In this document: piece by piece, positions 35,651-46,353 of the stretch | Position numbering within the stretch: position 1 is the stretch's first letter | Layout: each line of letters begins with the position of its first letter | Made by a program: the position numbers and the translations under genes | Source: Nereocystis luetkeana | Taxonomy: Eukaryota; Sar; Phaeophyceae; Laminariales; Laminariaceae | DNA: 64,000 nt | Direction of reading: 5' to 3' | Assembly (NCBI GenBank): GCA_031213475.1 | Contig: JARUPZ010000003.1 | Coordinates: 7,928,740-7,992,739 of the forward strand | Notes under the pieces: model-generated | Seen by the model: only the letters and a program-made list of their open reading frames with translations | The model's database searches: none | What the model was told of the DNA's origin: nothing

Positions 35651-36784
35651 CCCCACCCCCCCCTCCTCCCCGCCCCTGGATAGGGGACCTTCAAGCGAGT
35701 ACACCGCGGCGATTCGCTCGCTCGCGAGCAGACAAGACAAACAGCCCCAACACAACAAGTGATCGACTATGACGTCATAGGTGCATACATGGTACATATT
35801 TTTAAGCGGGGGTTGCAACACAATACCGAGTGACCAGATTTTTATTATCGTCTCCAGACAGGGGTCGGATGAACATGCACGACCCTCCCTGCAGATCCCC
35901 ACGCACCCACCCAATGCCCTTTTCTCACCCTCCCTAGCGTACCCCCCTTCCCGAGACGCCGGCCAATCGTTTCTTCCCCTACAACACAGCTTAAGAGAGA
36001 CGCGGGACGCAATCAGCCGTCAACAAGCCCACCTACCTCCGACGCGCATGACACAAAAAAATGCCATTCCTTCTGCTCACCCCCCCTTTCCCCCCCCCCC
36101 CCCCCCCCCCACGCCCTTGTAGGCGAAGGCGAGGCGAATCTCAAGAAGAAAACTTCCCCCGCATGCATGCCGACAAGCGAGGGGCGAACCGCGATCAGTC
36201 TGCTTTATCCCACGTCGGACAACGACCACTACTACTAACACGACGGCGACGACAGCCCTGCTTCTTCACGTAGGGCGTAAATGGTACCGCGGCACTTTTG
36301 CTCGTCCATTTGAACCGGATCGAACGGCCGGCCGAGAAAAAACAACTCTAGCCAAGCCAGCAATAGCTCCAACCGGTGGCTGCCACCATCCGCTACTTGC
36401 GCCAGCCCCCCCCCCCCCCCCCCCCACCCCCCTAAAACCCCGCCGCGCTTCTCAGGACACCCCAAGCGTCCGGGTGTTATCATGCCTCCCGCAACAATAT
36501 AAAATAGACCATCCTCGCCTGAGAGCCTCCAAGACGGACGGGAGAAAAAAAATCCTAGCGACACTTCGAGCTGACGTGGCATCCACGCCAACTGGGTACA
36601 CCGCTATCTCCTCTCGCCGACGGCTCTAGTGGAAGGTCGGACCGTCACACCGAGCCGCCCAACAGGTCGGTCCACAGACCACCGACATTGCTGACCCCTC
36701 TCGCCACCCTCCCTTTCTTACCCCGCCCCCACCCCCACCCCTTCTCTCCTAACTCCCCCCCCCACCCCACCTCCCCCGTAACCC

Positions 36785-36835
36785 CCTCCCTCCCCGTCTC
36801 GAAAGGGATGCGTGGTCAATGTTCATGTTCGGCTT
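36785..36835 (+). mobile_element. LINE-like element fragment
   Basis: CGTCTCGAAAGGGATGCGTG and GTCAATGTTCATG match the family core. The tail is missing and a family A copy of opposite strand follows. Confidence 0.5.
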
Positions 36836-36839
36836 GAGC

Positions 36840-36985
36840 GCGGGGGGGGGGTGGGGGGGGGGGGGGGGGGGGGGGGGGGTGTGTACTCGATAGGAAAGAT
36901 GTACTCGATCTCATGCATGGTCGTGGTCGTATGACCGTAGACCCTCGCATCCCAACAATGCCGGACAGAGCATGAGGGGGGGGGG
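36840..36985 (-). mobile_element. Family A copy 13, 5'-truncated, bounded by G runs on both sides
   Basis: A 30-base G-rich tract, two GAGTAC units, GGTCGTATGACCGTAGACC, then a second G run directly after CCGGACAGAGCATGA. Confidence 0.75.
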
Positions 36986-37884
36986 GGGGGGGGCGTGTTG
37001 AATCGGGACGCGAGTAAGCACGGGCGAGACAGCACAAGACGGGACGGCCGCTCCCATTTCGACCTGCGCACCGGCATTCTTCGTTTCACTACCTTTGCCC
37101 CCGTTACCCCGAGATACAAAGCTCTCTCCCCCCTCCCCTCCCCCCCAAACCCGCCTTCCAAGCCCCCCGACCTCTCCCATCCCGCTCCACCCATTCGGCC
37201 ATCTCCCGCTCTTCGCACGCCAACTAAATCCCCGCCCGGTTTCCAGTTCCGGTCCGGTTCCCCCGGTTGCGCACCAGCTGAAAAGGCAGGCCGAAGACAA
37301 GGCAAGGCAAGGCTCCAGCCTTCCCCCCCGTTCCCTTCCCTTCCCTTCCCCCGCGCTTTGGCCAACACCTGTCCACCCCCGACTCTTCGCCCGCCCTTGG
37401 AAACAAATAATGAAACACAAACACTCACTGCCTGTCCTGCTACGCAAAAAACGCCACCGCACAGCAAAAAACACGCACATGAAGCAAGAAGAAGCGCCGC
37501 GAAAAGAGGCATTTTGGGAAGAGATGGTGGTTGGGCAGGGGGGGGGGGGGGGGAGGGAGGGAGGGAAGGAAGGAGGGAGGGAACGTAGGGAGGCAGGGGG
37601 AGGCGGAGGGGGGGGGTCAGACGGGCGAAAAATGCGAACGACGAAAAAGAGGCGAATATTACCCATTTCCCTTCGATTTCTGTTGTCTGTTAAGAAGTCA
37701 AGGCGGTGATAAGCCCCTTCGCGGGAGGAACGGCGCCCTAAGTAAACCGTCGCTACGCTACATTCTTCCTTCCTTCCTCCCATCCTTAGTCCGCTTGTCG
37801 GGGCGTGGGGCTCTGTTGTCAAGATGCAACGGAGTAATCGGGAGCGATTTCGGATTTCGTAAGCTGGAAGTTGGCACCAAGCAG

Positions 37885-37973
37885 CAGCTAGGAGCAGCAG
37901 CAAGGAGCAGCTAACAAGCAAGCAGCAGCAGATCAAGCGGGAAAGGAGCAAGCAGCAGCAGCAGCAGCAGCAG
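37885..37973 (+). repeat. AGC repeat at the left edge of the gap
   Basis: AGCAGCAGC units, interrupted by GATCAAGCGGGAAAGG, run up to the Ns. The repeat is probably why the assembly breaks here. Confidence 0.7.
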
Positions 37974-38073
37974 NNNNNNNNNNNNNNNNNNNNNNNNNNN
38001 NNNNNNNNNNNNNNNNNNNNNNNNNNNNNNNNNNNNNNNNNNNNNNNNNNNNNNNNNNNNNNNNNNNNNNNNN
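37974..38073. other. Assembly gap of 100 N
   Basis: A run of exactly 100 N, a conventional size for a gap of unknown length, between AGC repeats and a C run. It lies 300 bases past the SF3B4 stop. Confidence 0.98.
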
Positions 38074-38249
38074 GTCAATCCCAGCACCCCCCCCCCCCAC
38101 CACCACCACGCCACTCCTACCGCATAAAAACGCACAAAAACGAAACAAAATAACCCTGAAACGAAACCAAATACGACGTCAAGAAAATTAACAAAATATT
38201 ATGTATATATATATACCTCTCCTCTGCCCCTATCCCCTTCCCGCCCAGC

Positions 38250-38325
38250 CTGCGAGGGTCTACGGTCCTACGACTACGTACGGCCATGGACAACACGAGT
38301 ACACACCTCTCCCACACCTATCCCC
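38250..38325 (+). mobile_element. Family A copy 14, fragment
   Basis: GCGAGGGTCTACGGTCCTAC, then CGGCCATGGACAACACGAGT and a C-rich tail. It lies just beyond the SF3B4 stop codon in the 3' flank. Confidence 0.6.
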
Positions 38326-38367
38326 CCCTTTCCCTCTCCCTTCCCTTCCACTAGAGCCTCCCCCCCT

Positions 38368-38695
38368 TCACCCCTGATGCAGGCCCATCGGAGGCATTCC
38401 CATGTTGTGCCCTCCCATCCCAGGGCCCCATCCCTCTCCACCCCCGCCGTGCATCATGTGCTGCTGCGGAGGCATGTGCTGCTGGAACCCCCCGCCCCCA
38501 CCGCCATACCCTGGGGAGGAGGCGGGGGCATCCCCTGGGGAGGCATGCCCCCCCCGGGGGGTGGGGGTGGCGCCACCGGACGAGGTGGGCATGTAGGCGG
38601 GCATCGATCCGGGGGGAAGGGGGTGGCATGCCCGGCGACGGCGGTGGCGGTGGGGGCACGCCCGGCGGCAGCGGCGGTAGCGGGGGCATGGCACC
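38368..38695 (-). CDS. SF3B4: SF3B4 exon 7 (last), Pro/Gly/Met-rich tail with apparent 1-nt frameshift
   Basis: Starts after AATTTCAG with [18 protein letters not shown]. In the continuing frame the protein turns into Arg/His-rich sequence and stops at 38351. If one base is missing from the C6 run (38611-38616) or the C5 run (38619-38623), it reads [13 protein letters not shown] and ends [17 protein letters not shown] with TGA at 38370-38368, a typical SF3B4 tail. The exon is 328 nt, which is 3n+1, consistent with one extra base. A sequencing or assembly error is the simplest cause. Confidence 0.82.
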
Positions 38696-39193
38696 CTGAA
38701 ATTGCGGTGGCAGACATAACGAAAGATATGGGAAAAGACACGCACGAGCGCGCGGGGCGGGGGCGGAGGGAGAAGGACGAAACGAAACGAAACGAAGCGA
38801 AACGAAACGAAACGAAACGAAACAAACGGGAAACAAAACGAAACGAAACATAACATAACGAAACGAAACGAAACAAAAAGAAACGAAACATAACGAAAAG
38901 AAACGAAACGTAACATAACGAGAAGAAACGAAACGAAACGAAACACAAACGAAAAGAAACGAAACGAAACAAAAAAAAAACGAGACGAAAGAGCGGAGGG
39001 AAAAATTAGACACAAAAAAGCGTCGAGAAAGAGGAGGAGGCAACTTACGAACACAAAACACGAGCACTACGTTAAACATGTGGACACCATCCTTACGGTC
39101 CTGACATCAACATAAGCGCTGGTCCAGCGCGGTCAAGCACAGGGGCAGGCGGGCGAGCAATATGCAACTGAGCGAGAGCGCTAGACCTGTGTA

Positions 39194-39245
<52 letters not shown>

Positions 39246-42200
39246 CGTTGGGAGGGTGGGAGGGAAGGGGGCGCCCGCGGGAAGGTTGCGCCGGCAGCTC
39301 GACCCACAGCCAACGACAACAGGCCCCGAAACCAACGGAATTAAAAACGTCCAAAAGCACAACAACACGATTACACGCACACACACGCGCACAAGGTCAT
39401 GGGGGCGAGCAAACAAGCCAGAAGTATCGTCGACATGCTTGAGAATAAATCGCAACGAGGCTGTCAAGCCCCGAGGAATAAAGGTACGGAAGCAGGCACA
39501 CCGGCCACTGCAGGCAACGATTCCCGAACACCACCACAAAGTAGAGCACCAAATGAAACCACCCTCCACTTTACCCAAGGGCCCACACGCCAACGCGCCG
39601 GCGGCCTAATCAACATCAAGTGTCATGTCAATTGCAAGCGCGAATGACCTTCCCCCTTCGCCAATCGCCCCCCCCCCCCCCCCCCCTTACCCTTTTCCCT
39701 CCCCAATCCCGAACACTCTGCCCCTCCCTCTCTCAATCGTACCCCCCCCATCCCGACAGCCTTTACCCACCCCCCCCCCCAATACCCTCTATCCCCCCCA
39801 CCCCCCCTCCTACCCCCCCCCCCCCCCTCCTACCCCCGCCCCCCCCCTCCAACACCCCTACAATGCCGGGACGGAGCATGCCGGGTTTTCCCATGCGAGG
39901 GTCTATGGTCATACGACTACGGCCAAGCATGTGATCTAGTACATCTCTCCTATCGAGTACACCCCCACCCTCCAACACCCCCTTACCCCCCCCCAACACC
40001 TCCTACTCCTACCTCCCACCCCTCCAACACCCTTTGTTCCTCCCGTCAAATACCCTCTACCCCCCCAACACCCTCTACGCCCCCCCCCACCGCCCCCCCA
40101 AACACGCCTTACTTCCCTCCCAAGCCCTAACCACAACCCCACCTCGACCGGCCTCCAAACCTCCTCCCCCAACCCAACCCCCCCCCCCCATACGTATGCA
40201 CGAAAGCCCGCCTCACAAGCAGGCAGGTTCTCAGCAGGAGACACCTCACCCTTCCTGCGACTCGCCAAGCATGCACCTCACGTTTCGCTTCGCGCTTGGA
40301 GCAAGCAATGTCTGCGTGGTCGGTGGAAACCCGACGTCCTCCGTCCTGACATCTACATACTAGAGACGCGAGGGGTATACAGTCACACGACTACGCCCAT
40401 GCATGGCTTAAGCACAACCCCCCCCCCCCCCCGGAACAAATGAGTATCCCCCCCCCCCCCCCTCCCCCCCCCCTCAGCCCAGCCCCCCCCCCCCCCGAGT
40501 AGCCTCCAGCCTTCGCATTCCCCCAAATAAACTATCACAAGATAGCACACCAGGGAGCAAGACAACTACAGTGATGTGATAGCACACCAGGGAGCAAGAC
40601 AACTACAGTGCTATTGAGTGTTTTGTTTGTGCTCACCGGAGGCGGCGGCAGCGGTGCCCCCCCTGGCCCCCCTGCTCCGACCCCTCCGGGGGCGGGTGCA
40701 GACCCCTCGATCTTGCCGGGGGCCACGGAGAAGAGAGTGTGGACCTTGAACTTGCTCGGATTGTTCGAGGCCAGCAGCCGCTCCGCCTGGGAAAAACAAG
40801 TATTTACGTTATTTAGATACGGACCGATGGATAGGCGAAACACGGCGACGAATAAGCAAAACAGGCGGGACAGACAGAAACGCCAAACAAACAGAAAGAA
40901 AGGAAGGTAGACGGGCAGGCAGACAGACAGACAGACACACAAAAAAAAAACGACGGACAGACAGGCGGGCAGGCAGAAAGACAGGCGGGAGGGTCAGGGG
41001 ACGGAATGGCGAAGCGACGGATTTGCGGACGGAATGGCGAAGTGACGGATTTGCGGATAGACAGGCAGACAGGCGGACAGGCGGGAGGGTCAGGGGACGG
41101 AATGGCCAAGGGGCGGGTTGGCGGCACTGCTGCCCGAATGAGTGGTATACCGACGGCAATGACTGTACAGTAGTAACGCCATTGCCGACGGATGGAACAG
41201 GGGTATAAGTGACGGACCGAATGACGCAAAGTGACCGAATCACGGAGACCGACGAAAACCGAGTGGAGGAGGGAACGTCTCGATGGCCGACGGCATGACG
41301 CAAGTCGCTGACGGACGGAATAAGGTATTAAAGAGGTATACAGCAGCGGCCCCTCTATAGTGCCGGTTGAGTAGCACCGGCTGCCCGCTATACGCGGCGC
41401 CCGTGAAAACGCTTAGCTCAGATGGGATTGAGCGGTGCGTATGACGTAGTGTGCGGGTTAGAGCCGGTGGCCGCTATGTAGTCGCGGTATTATTGGCTGG
41501 CGCATATATATCGGCAATATAGAGGGACCTTACTGTACAGTGACGCAACTACTTGACGGAATGCCGGAGAGGCGGGCGTGCGTTGCCGTTGTAAATATTG
41601 CCATTCTTTGTTACGCTGGCACGGCAACCGCCGATGCCGGCCCGAAACAACAACAGCAATAACAGCAACGAGAAAAACAACGACAGCAACAACAACAACA
41701 GCAACAACAAAAAGGGAAAAAAGAGACAAATACAACTGAGAGCGATCGCGCAGCGTTATATGATGGACCACGGCCCAGCCCGGCCCATGACATTTGCCAA
41801 ACACTCGCCCGGGTCCGGCACTCTCGGATTGTTCCCGAAAAAAATCGCTCTCGACCAACAATCCGCGAAAAAATCGCTCCCGACTGACTGACTGACTGAC
41901 CTGGCCGCCGTGCCGTTCTCCCTTGGAGTCCTTCTTGTAGGCGTACTGCACGGAAATCTGTCTGTTGCAGAGGTACTGGTTGTGCATGCACTCGATCGCC
42001 ATATCGCTCGCTCCGAACCTGGAAACATAAAAATAAAAATATATGCATATGTAATACAACACGGGATGTATATTCAGGGCGGGCAACTGGGTGTACTTAT
42101 GTCGTCGGGTAGCAAGACCGGTGTAATGTGCAGACAACAACGGCAACACCACGTGGGGTTTCGCCCCCCCACCCCCGCCCCCCGCCCCTCTCCCAATGAC

Positions 42201-45200
42201 ACACAGACAGAACCAACACACACACATACCTATCTACGCAAGAGAGCGGTTGCTACGTACACGGATCGAAAGCCTTCAAGCCAAACCGAGTCGGGCGAAA
42301 TTCATGCACAGGCGAAAAACCGCCTGGTATCATAACACCAGAGGTACCATATACAGCAGTAAGTCGGAAGGCGAAACGTTAGCCGAGTTCGAGAAATTTA
42401 CCAAAAGGCCGTCGCGCACAACCTGGAACCCCGAAACTTTTTGAACGGCGGGGTTTCCACCAATCAACGTCGACAAAGGGGAAGGGAGAATATTTTCCGC
42501 AATCCATACAATTACGTCCAGAAATATAATGCACACTTGGGTGTTGATAAGAAAAGCCAAACGAGACTTATATTCCCGGACAGAGCGGTGCCGTTAGCCT
42601 CGCTCTGCTCCGATTTCGAACCGCCGCGACCACCGAAACATTTTGTTAAGTACGCGCCCGAACAACGTATCTGCCCTGCTTCCCCCTCCCGTTTCCCTGC
42701 CCTTCGTCCCTCCCAAAAAAGAACCATGCAAAATAACCCAGCCAACCATCAGAAACGACAACGATGTATATAGTGCTTGCGAAACCACCGCCCCCACTCC
42801 CCCCCCCTGTATCTCTCCCTCCCCTCCCCCTCTCTTTCTGGGAGAGGCCAGACCAGAAAAAACAACAACAACGAAAATCGACGATGTCATCCCTGTGGAA
42901 GAAAACCCGCCTCACAAGCAGTTCTTGGTAGGATGCAGCACACCCTTCGTGCGACTCGCCCAACACCTCACGGCGCTTCGCGTTTGGTGCAAGCGAACGC
43001 CTGCCTGGTCGGTGAAAACCCCGTCCCGGCATTGCAGGGATGCGAGGGTCTATGGTCATACGACTACGGCAATGCATTAAATGAGTGCCCTACCGCCCGC
43101 AAAGGCAGGCAATAAACGTTTCCCCCTCCCCCCCCATACGACCACGGCCACGGCATGACATCAAGTACACCCCCCCCGGTCTTAGCCTCCTCCGCCGCTT
43201 ACCCCCCTCCTCACCCGACCACACCCACATCCCTCCCGCTCTATAAACCCCCTCCCCCATCCTACAACCATACATATAGCTGCCTTACTCGATTCAACAA
43301 CTCAGATATTACCAGACTATGATATACTCCGTACCTGGTATTCTGTAAACAAAAACGCCTACCACGTATGTACCAATCTATCGCTCCGTCCCAAAATATC
43401 AACATAGAAACGGCTGCAATTTTTTTAAGAGACGCCATGACTCACCCATCGTAGCTCACGAACCCGTAGCCCTTCGACATTCCCGTGTCCGGGTCGCGCA
43501 TGACCTTCGGTGTCTGGGTGATGAACCCGAAAGCCGAGAAGGTGTCGTAGAGCATCTTCTCGTCCACGTCGGGGTCTAGCTGTCCCACGAACAGGTTGGC
43601 GCCCACATCGTTTGCCTAGCCTCGCACGCGGTCGGCAGGTCGGTAGGTAGGTCGGTTTGGTTTGGTTTGGTTTGGTTTGGTCTGATCTCGGTTCCGGTTT
43701 CGGTTTGGTTTTGGCTTTGGTTTGGTTTGGTTTGGTTTCGTTGGTTTCGTTTAGATTGAATTAGTTTGGGTGTGTGTTTTGGGTTGGTTCGCTTTGGTTT
43801 GGTTTGGTTTGGTTTAGTTTTGGTTGCGTTTGGTTTGGTTTGGTTTGGTCCGGGTTGGTTCGGTTTTGGTTCGGTTCGGTTCGGTTCGGTTCGGTTCGGT
43901 TCGGTTCGGTAGGTTCAACAACACGAACAACGACCGCACCACTACAAACACCACCACACCACCACCACCCTCACCTTTCTATCTTGAGAAGCCTTGTTAA
44001 CTCGGAGGGGCTTGCCGAAAAGCTTCACCATGTTCATGATCTGTCCACAGGACAGTCAAGGTACATCAATGTGAGCGCCACCGAACCAAGCACAGGGAGG
44101 CGTCAGCAAAAAGGGGAGGGGGCGGGGGGAGGGTTTTCGCATGTTCACTTGAAACCATGATAACATATTTTCCATATTTAAAACAGAACTGATGTCCCCC
44201 TCTGCCCCCATACCCCTCCCCCCCCCGTCCCCCTATTACACAAGGACTACTGATATATTTTTCTTGGTCACGAAAACAAATAAGTACTGCCGTAGTCTGC
44301 TATTGATAGTCTACTATTACGGGGGACCATAGTTAATGGGACCTATGGTATACGTAAACACCTATGTATTTAACCATTTTTACTGACAATATGTGTTCCT
44401 AATAACAATGGTCCCCCGTAATACTGTAACCGCGTGGATCGGGCCTCCCTTCCTCCCTTCCTTCCACCACGGGAACGCTGCTGCTAGCCAAAAAAAAAAA
44501 AAGGGAGCAGCTCAACAACCACAGACAAGAAACACAAAACAAAAACGCACAACAAACAAAGTGCTTCCTCGGAGTCAGGTCTGGCGCTACTGCCGCGTCG
44601 GGCGTAGAAAACGTTTGCTACACGAACGAACCAACGAACGAATGTACGCACAGGCTAGGCCGTCAAAATCAAAATCAAAACCAAAACGAACACGACGACG
44701 AGGAAAAAAAAATGCACATTAGTAAAACCGCATGAAACAGAAACGACAACGACAAGAAACGAAAACCACGACGAACCGAACCGAAACCGAACCTGGCCAC
44801 ACTATTCCAAACCAGAACACACACACACAACCGAAACCAAAATCGCCCCCCCCCCCGATTTATTTTTTAAAATACCACACCACACCACACTACCGTAGAC
44901 CAAAAGCAGAACCACACTGAAACGACGACCAGTATCATAGCAACAGACTACTGTAGACCAAAAGTTGAACCCCACCAAAGCGACCGTACCAATAAATACC
45001 ACCCCAACCCGGCCTGCTCCGTCCCGGCATTGTAGGGATGCGAGCGTCTATGGTCGTACGACTTACGGCCATTAGCATGGCATAAGTACACCCCTTGCCA
45101 CGGCCATGCATGATATCGTGTACCCCCCCCCCCCCATGCTCCGTCCCGGCATTGTAGGGATGCGAGGGTCTATGGTCATACGACTACGGCCATGCATGAG

Positions 45201-46353
45201 ATCGAGTACATCTCGACCATCGAGTACACCCCCCCCCCCCCCCCGAATGTGACATGTAGGAGTTTGGCACACTATTACAGGGGGCCATAGTTAATAGGAC
45301 CTATGTTATACATAAAAACCTATATATTCAACAATTTTTACTAACAACATTTGGTCCTATTAACTATGGTCCCCCGTAATAGATGGCAGCGAGAACACGA
45401 TCGCTATCTTAGGAGATAGATGGTGGCCACAGGCTGCGAAACAGGAAGGGGATGAGCAAAACATGGGTGAGCAAAACATCTCTATGTAATATACCTGGTA
45501 TGGAAACAACGCAATGAGCGCCCAACTGTTGGAGGTGTCTTTGCTACAGTCGGAGTAGGAACGGTGCTCCGTTTCGAAAGGGAATGCCTGGTCAATGGTC
45601 AAATCACCCAAGGCGAGCAACAAATGAGTGCGCCCCCTCCCTCCACCCCCTTCTGGCGACGCACTGACCTTGATGGCGTACTCCGCATCGTCCTCGCTGC
45701 GGAACTCAACGAAGCCGAATCCCTGGTGCACTCCGGTGACCTTGTCCTTCGGCATGTGGACGTTCGCCACGGGCCCGGCCTGAATCATAAGCTGCCCAAA
45801 CACAAACGAACACAACACACATAGTAAACCAAACCCCGGTGAGATATAGAAGCTCGAAAAAAAAAGGGACGTACAATGAAAACATCTACAAGCTCTTTTG
45901 ATGGAGCATGTTTAACATGGCCCCACCAGCAGAAGAAGCAGAAGCAGTAGCAAGAGCAGCAGCAGCGGCAGCAGCAGCAGCAGCAGCAGCGGCAGCAGCA
46001 GCAACAACAGCGGGCGGCAGCAGCGGCAGCAGCACCATCACCACCATCAGCATCAACAGCGAGGTCTAATGTGTAACCCTTTTAGAACAGCAGTCCCATT
46101 TTGGGGACAAACCACTCATAATTTGACTGGTTTGTCCCCAAAGCGGGACTGCGGTACCGAGAGGTGTGCAAGCAGCATTACACCTGGTGCCTGGTAGGAT
46201 AGGGTTCTCACGTTCCCACACACTGCCGTACCTGGTACGGTATTTAGTACCGCAGTCCCTCACCTCCCAAAGAAGAGCCTCGGTGACGGAAGAGTCCAGG
46301 TTTCCGGTGTAGCACGTGGCATCCTGGTTGCGCTGCTCGATGGACGCTGACAT
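38368..46353 (-). CDS. SF3B4: Splicing factor 3B subunit 4 (SF3B4 / SAP49), complete, 7 exons
   Basis: Exons (minus strand): 46353-46264, 45791-45669, 44040-43975, 43615-43446, 42018-41901, 40786-40637 and 38695-38368. They join in phase to a protein of about 347 residues. It starts [20 protein letters not shown] and carries two RRMs. RRM1 has RNP2 CYTGNL (14-19) and RNP1 GFGFVEF (54-60). RRM2 has RNP2 LFVGQL (101-106) and RNP1 GYGFVSY (142-148). The SF3B4 signatures [24 protein letters not shown] and [10 protein letters not shown] are present, then a Pro/Gly/Met-rich tail. SF3B4 belongs to the SF3b complex of the U2 snRNP and binds pre-mRNA near the branch site in the nucleus. The last exon needs a one-base correction in a C run to give the expected tail. 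The introns contain antisense family A copies, LINE fragments and MITEs. The gene is single and self-contained, with no sign of transfer. Confidence 0.93.
38773..38990 (+). repeat. (AACGA)n repeat in SF3B4 intron 6
   Basis: Imperfect AAACGAAACG units over about 215 bases, starting about 80 bases upstream of the exon 7 acceptor. On the coding strand this is a T-rich TTTCG repeat. Confidence 0.75.
39194..39245 (+). repeat. Uninterrupted run of 52 G
   Basis: In SF3B4 intron 6; on the transcribed strand it is 52 C. No family A tail unit adjoins it. Confidence 0.9.
39860..39970 (+). mobile_element. Family A copy 15, rearranged fragment
   Basis: The inverted piece ACAATGCCGGGACGGAGCAT is joined directly to a forward piece GGGTCTATGGTCATACGACT ending in two GAGTAC units and Cs. 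It lies in SF3B4 intron 6. Confidence 0.65.
40195..40440 (+). mobile_element. Family A copy 16, 5'-truncated
   Basis: From GCCTCACAAGCAGGCAGG to CCATGCATGGCTTAAGCAC and a C run, in SF3B4 intron 6. Confidence 0.75.
40637..40786 (-). CDS. SF3B4: SF3B4 exon 6
   Basis: Fifty codons after TTTTCCCAG. It starts [13 protein letters not shown], as in other SF3B4 proteins after RRM2, then becomes Gly/Pro/Ala-rich and ends LPPPP at CCG|GTGAGC. Confidence 0.88.
41901..42018 (-). CDS. SF3B4: SF3B4 exon 5 (RRM2 end)
   Basis: Begins after TTTCCAG and reads [19 protein letters not shown], then [19 protein letters not shown], ending CAG|GTCAGT. It completes RRM2 with the family-specific [10 protein letters not shown] sequence. 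Confidence 0.93.
42905..43170 (+). mobile_element. Family A copy 17, 5'-truncated, with a second tail
   Basis: From CGCCTCACAAGCAGTTCTTG to AATGCATTAAATGAGTGCCC; a second short tail piece with GACATCAAGTACACCCC lies at 43135-43170. It lies in SF3B4 intron 4. Confidence 0.75.
43446..43615 (-). CDS. SF3B4: SF3B4 exon 4 (RRM2 first part)
   Basis: Fifty-six codons plus two bases after GGCTAG, with [36 protein letters not shown] and KGYGFVSYD, ending at GG|GTGAGT. RNP2 and RNP1 of RRM2 are both intact. Confidence 0.93.
43660..43912 (+). repeat. (GGTTT)n and (CGGTT)n repeat in SF3B4 intron 3
   Basis: Pentamer runs GGTTTGGTTTGG then GGTTCGGTTC fill most of the 360 bp between exons 3 and 4. Confidence 0.8.
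43975..44040 (-). CDS. SF3B4: SF3B4 exon 3 (RRM1 end)
   Basis: Twenty-two codons, [19 protein letters not shown] then DRK, between TGGACAG and AAG|GTGAGG. The peptide closely matches the end of RRM1 in SF3B4. It is too short for detection by ORF length. Confidence 0.92.
44315..44423. mobile_element. MITE type 1, copy 3
   Basis: TATTACGGGGGACCATAGTT on the left and AATGGTCCCCCGTAATA on the right, in SF3B4 intron 2. Confidence 0.82.
45010..45245 (+). mobile_element. Family A copy 18, three tail fragments in tandem
   Basis: Three partial units each end in a GAGTAC-like box and Cs: CATAAGTACACCCC, ATATCGTGTACCCC and CATCGAGTACACCCC. Such serial tails suggest repeated insertion into an existing C tract. 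It lies in SF3B4 intron 2. Confidence 0.75.
45274..45381. mobile_element. MITE type 1, copy 4
   Basis: TATTACAGGGGGCCATAGTT on the left and CTATGGTCCCCCGTAATA on the right, in SF3B4 intron 2, about 30 bases after family A copy 18. Confidence 0.82.
45383..45640 (+). mobile_element. LINE-like element 3' fragment
   Basis: TCGCTATCTTAGGAGATAGA, GTTGGAGGTGTCTTTGC and GCAACAAATGAGTGCGCCCC match the 59.9-60.1 kb element. It lies directly after a MITE in SF3B4 intron 2. Confidence 0.72.
45669..45791 (-). CDS. SF3B4: SF3B4 exon 2 (RRM1 core)
   Basis: Forty-one codons between TTGGGCAG and AAG|GTCAGT, with [16 protein letters not shown] and RNP1 GFGFVEF. Phase 0 to 0, matching SF3B4 from other eukaryotes. 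Confidence 0.93.
46077..46166. mobile_element. MITE type 2, copy 5
   Basis: AGAACAGCAGTCCCATTTTG and CCCCAAAGCGGGACTGCGG, in SF3B4 intron 1. Confidence 0.75.
46264..46353 (-). CDS. SF3B4: SF3B4 exon 1 (start codon)
   Basis: ATG at 46353 and 30 codons ending SVTEALLWE, then GAG|GTGAGG. It covers the N-terminus and the first strand of RRM1 (CYTGNL). The exon is phase 0 at its end. Confidence 0.9.

Noticed and set aside
36911..37951. 346-codon minus-strand frame with a signal-peptide-like Leu-rich start
   Set aside because: The Leu run is the antisense of an AGC repeat at the gap edge, the middle is poly-Pro from G runs, and the end lies inside a family A copy. No splice-supported or conserved part.
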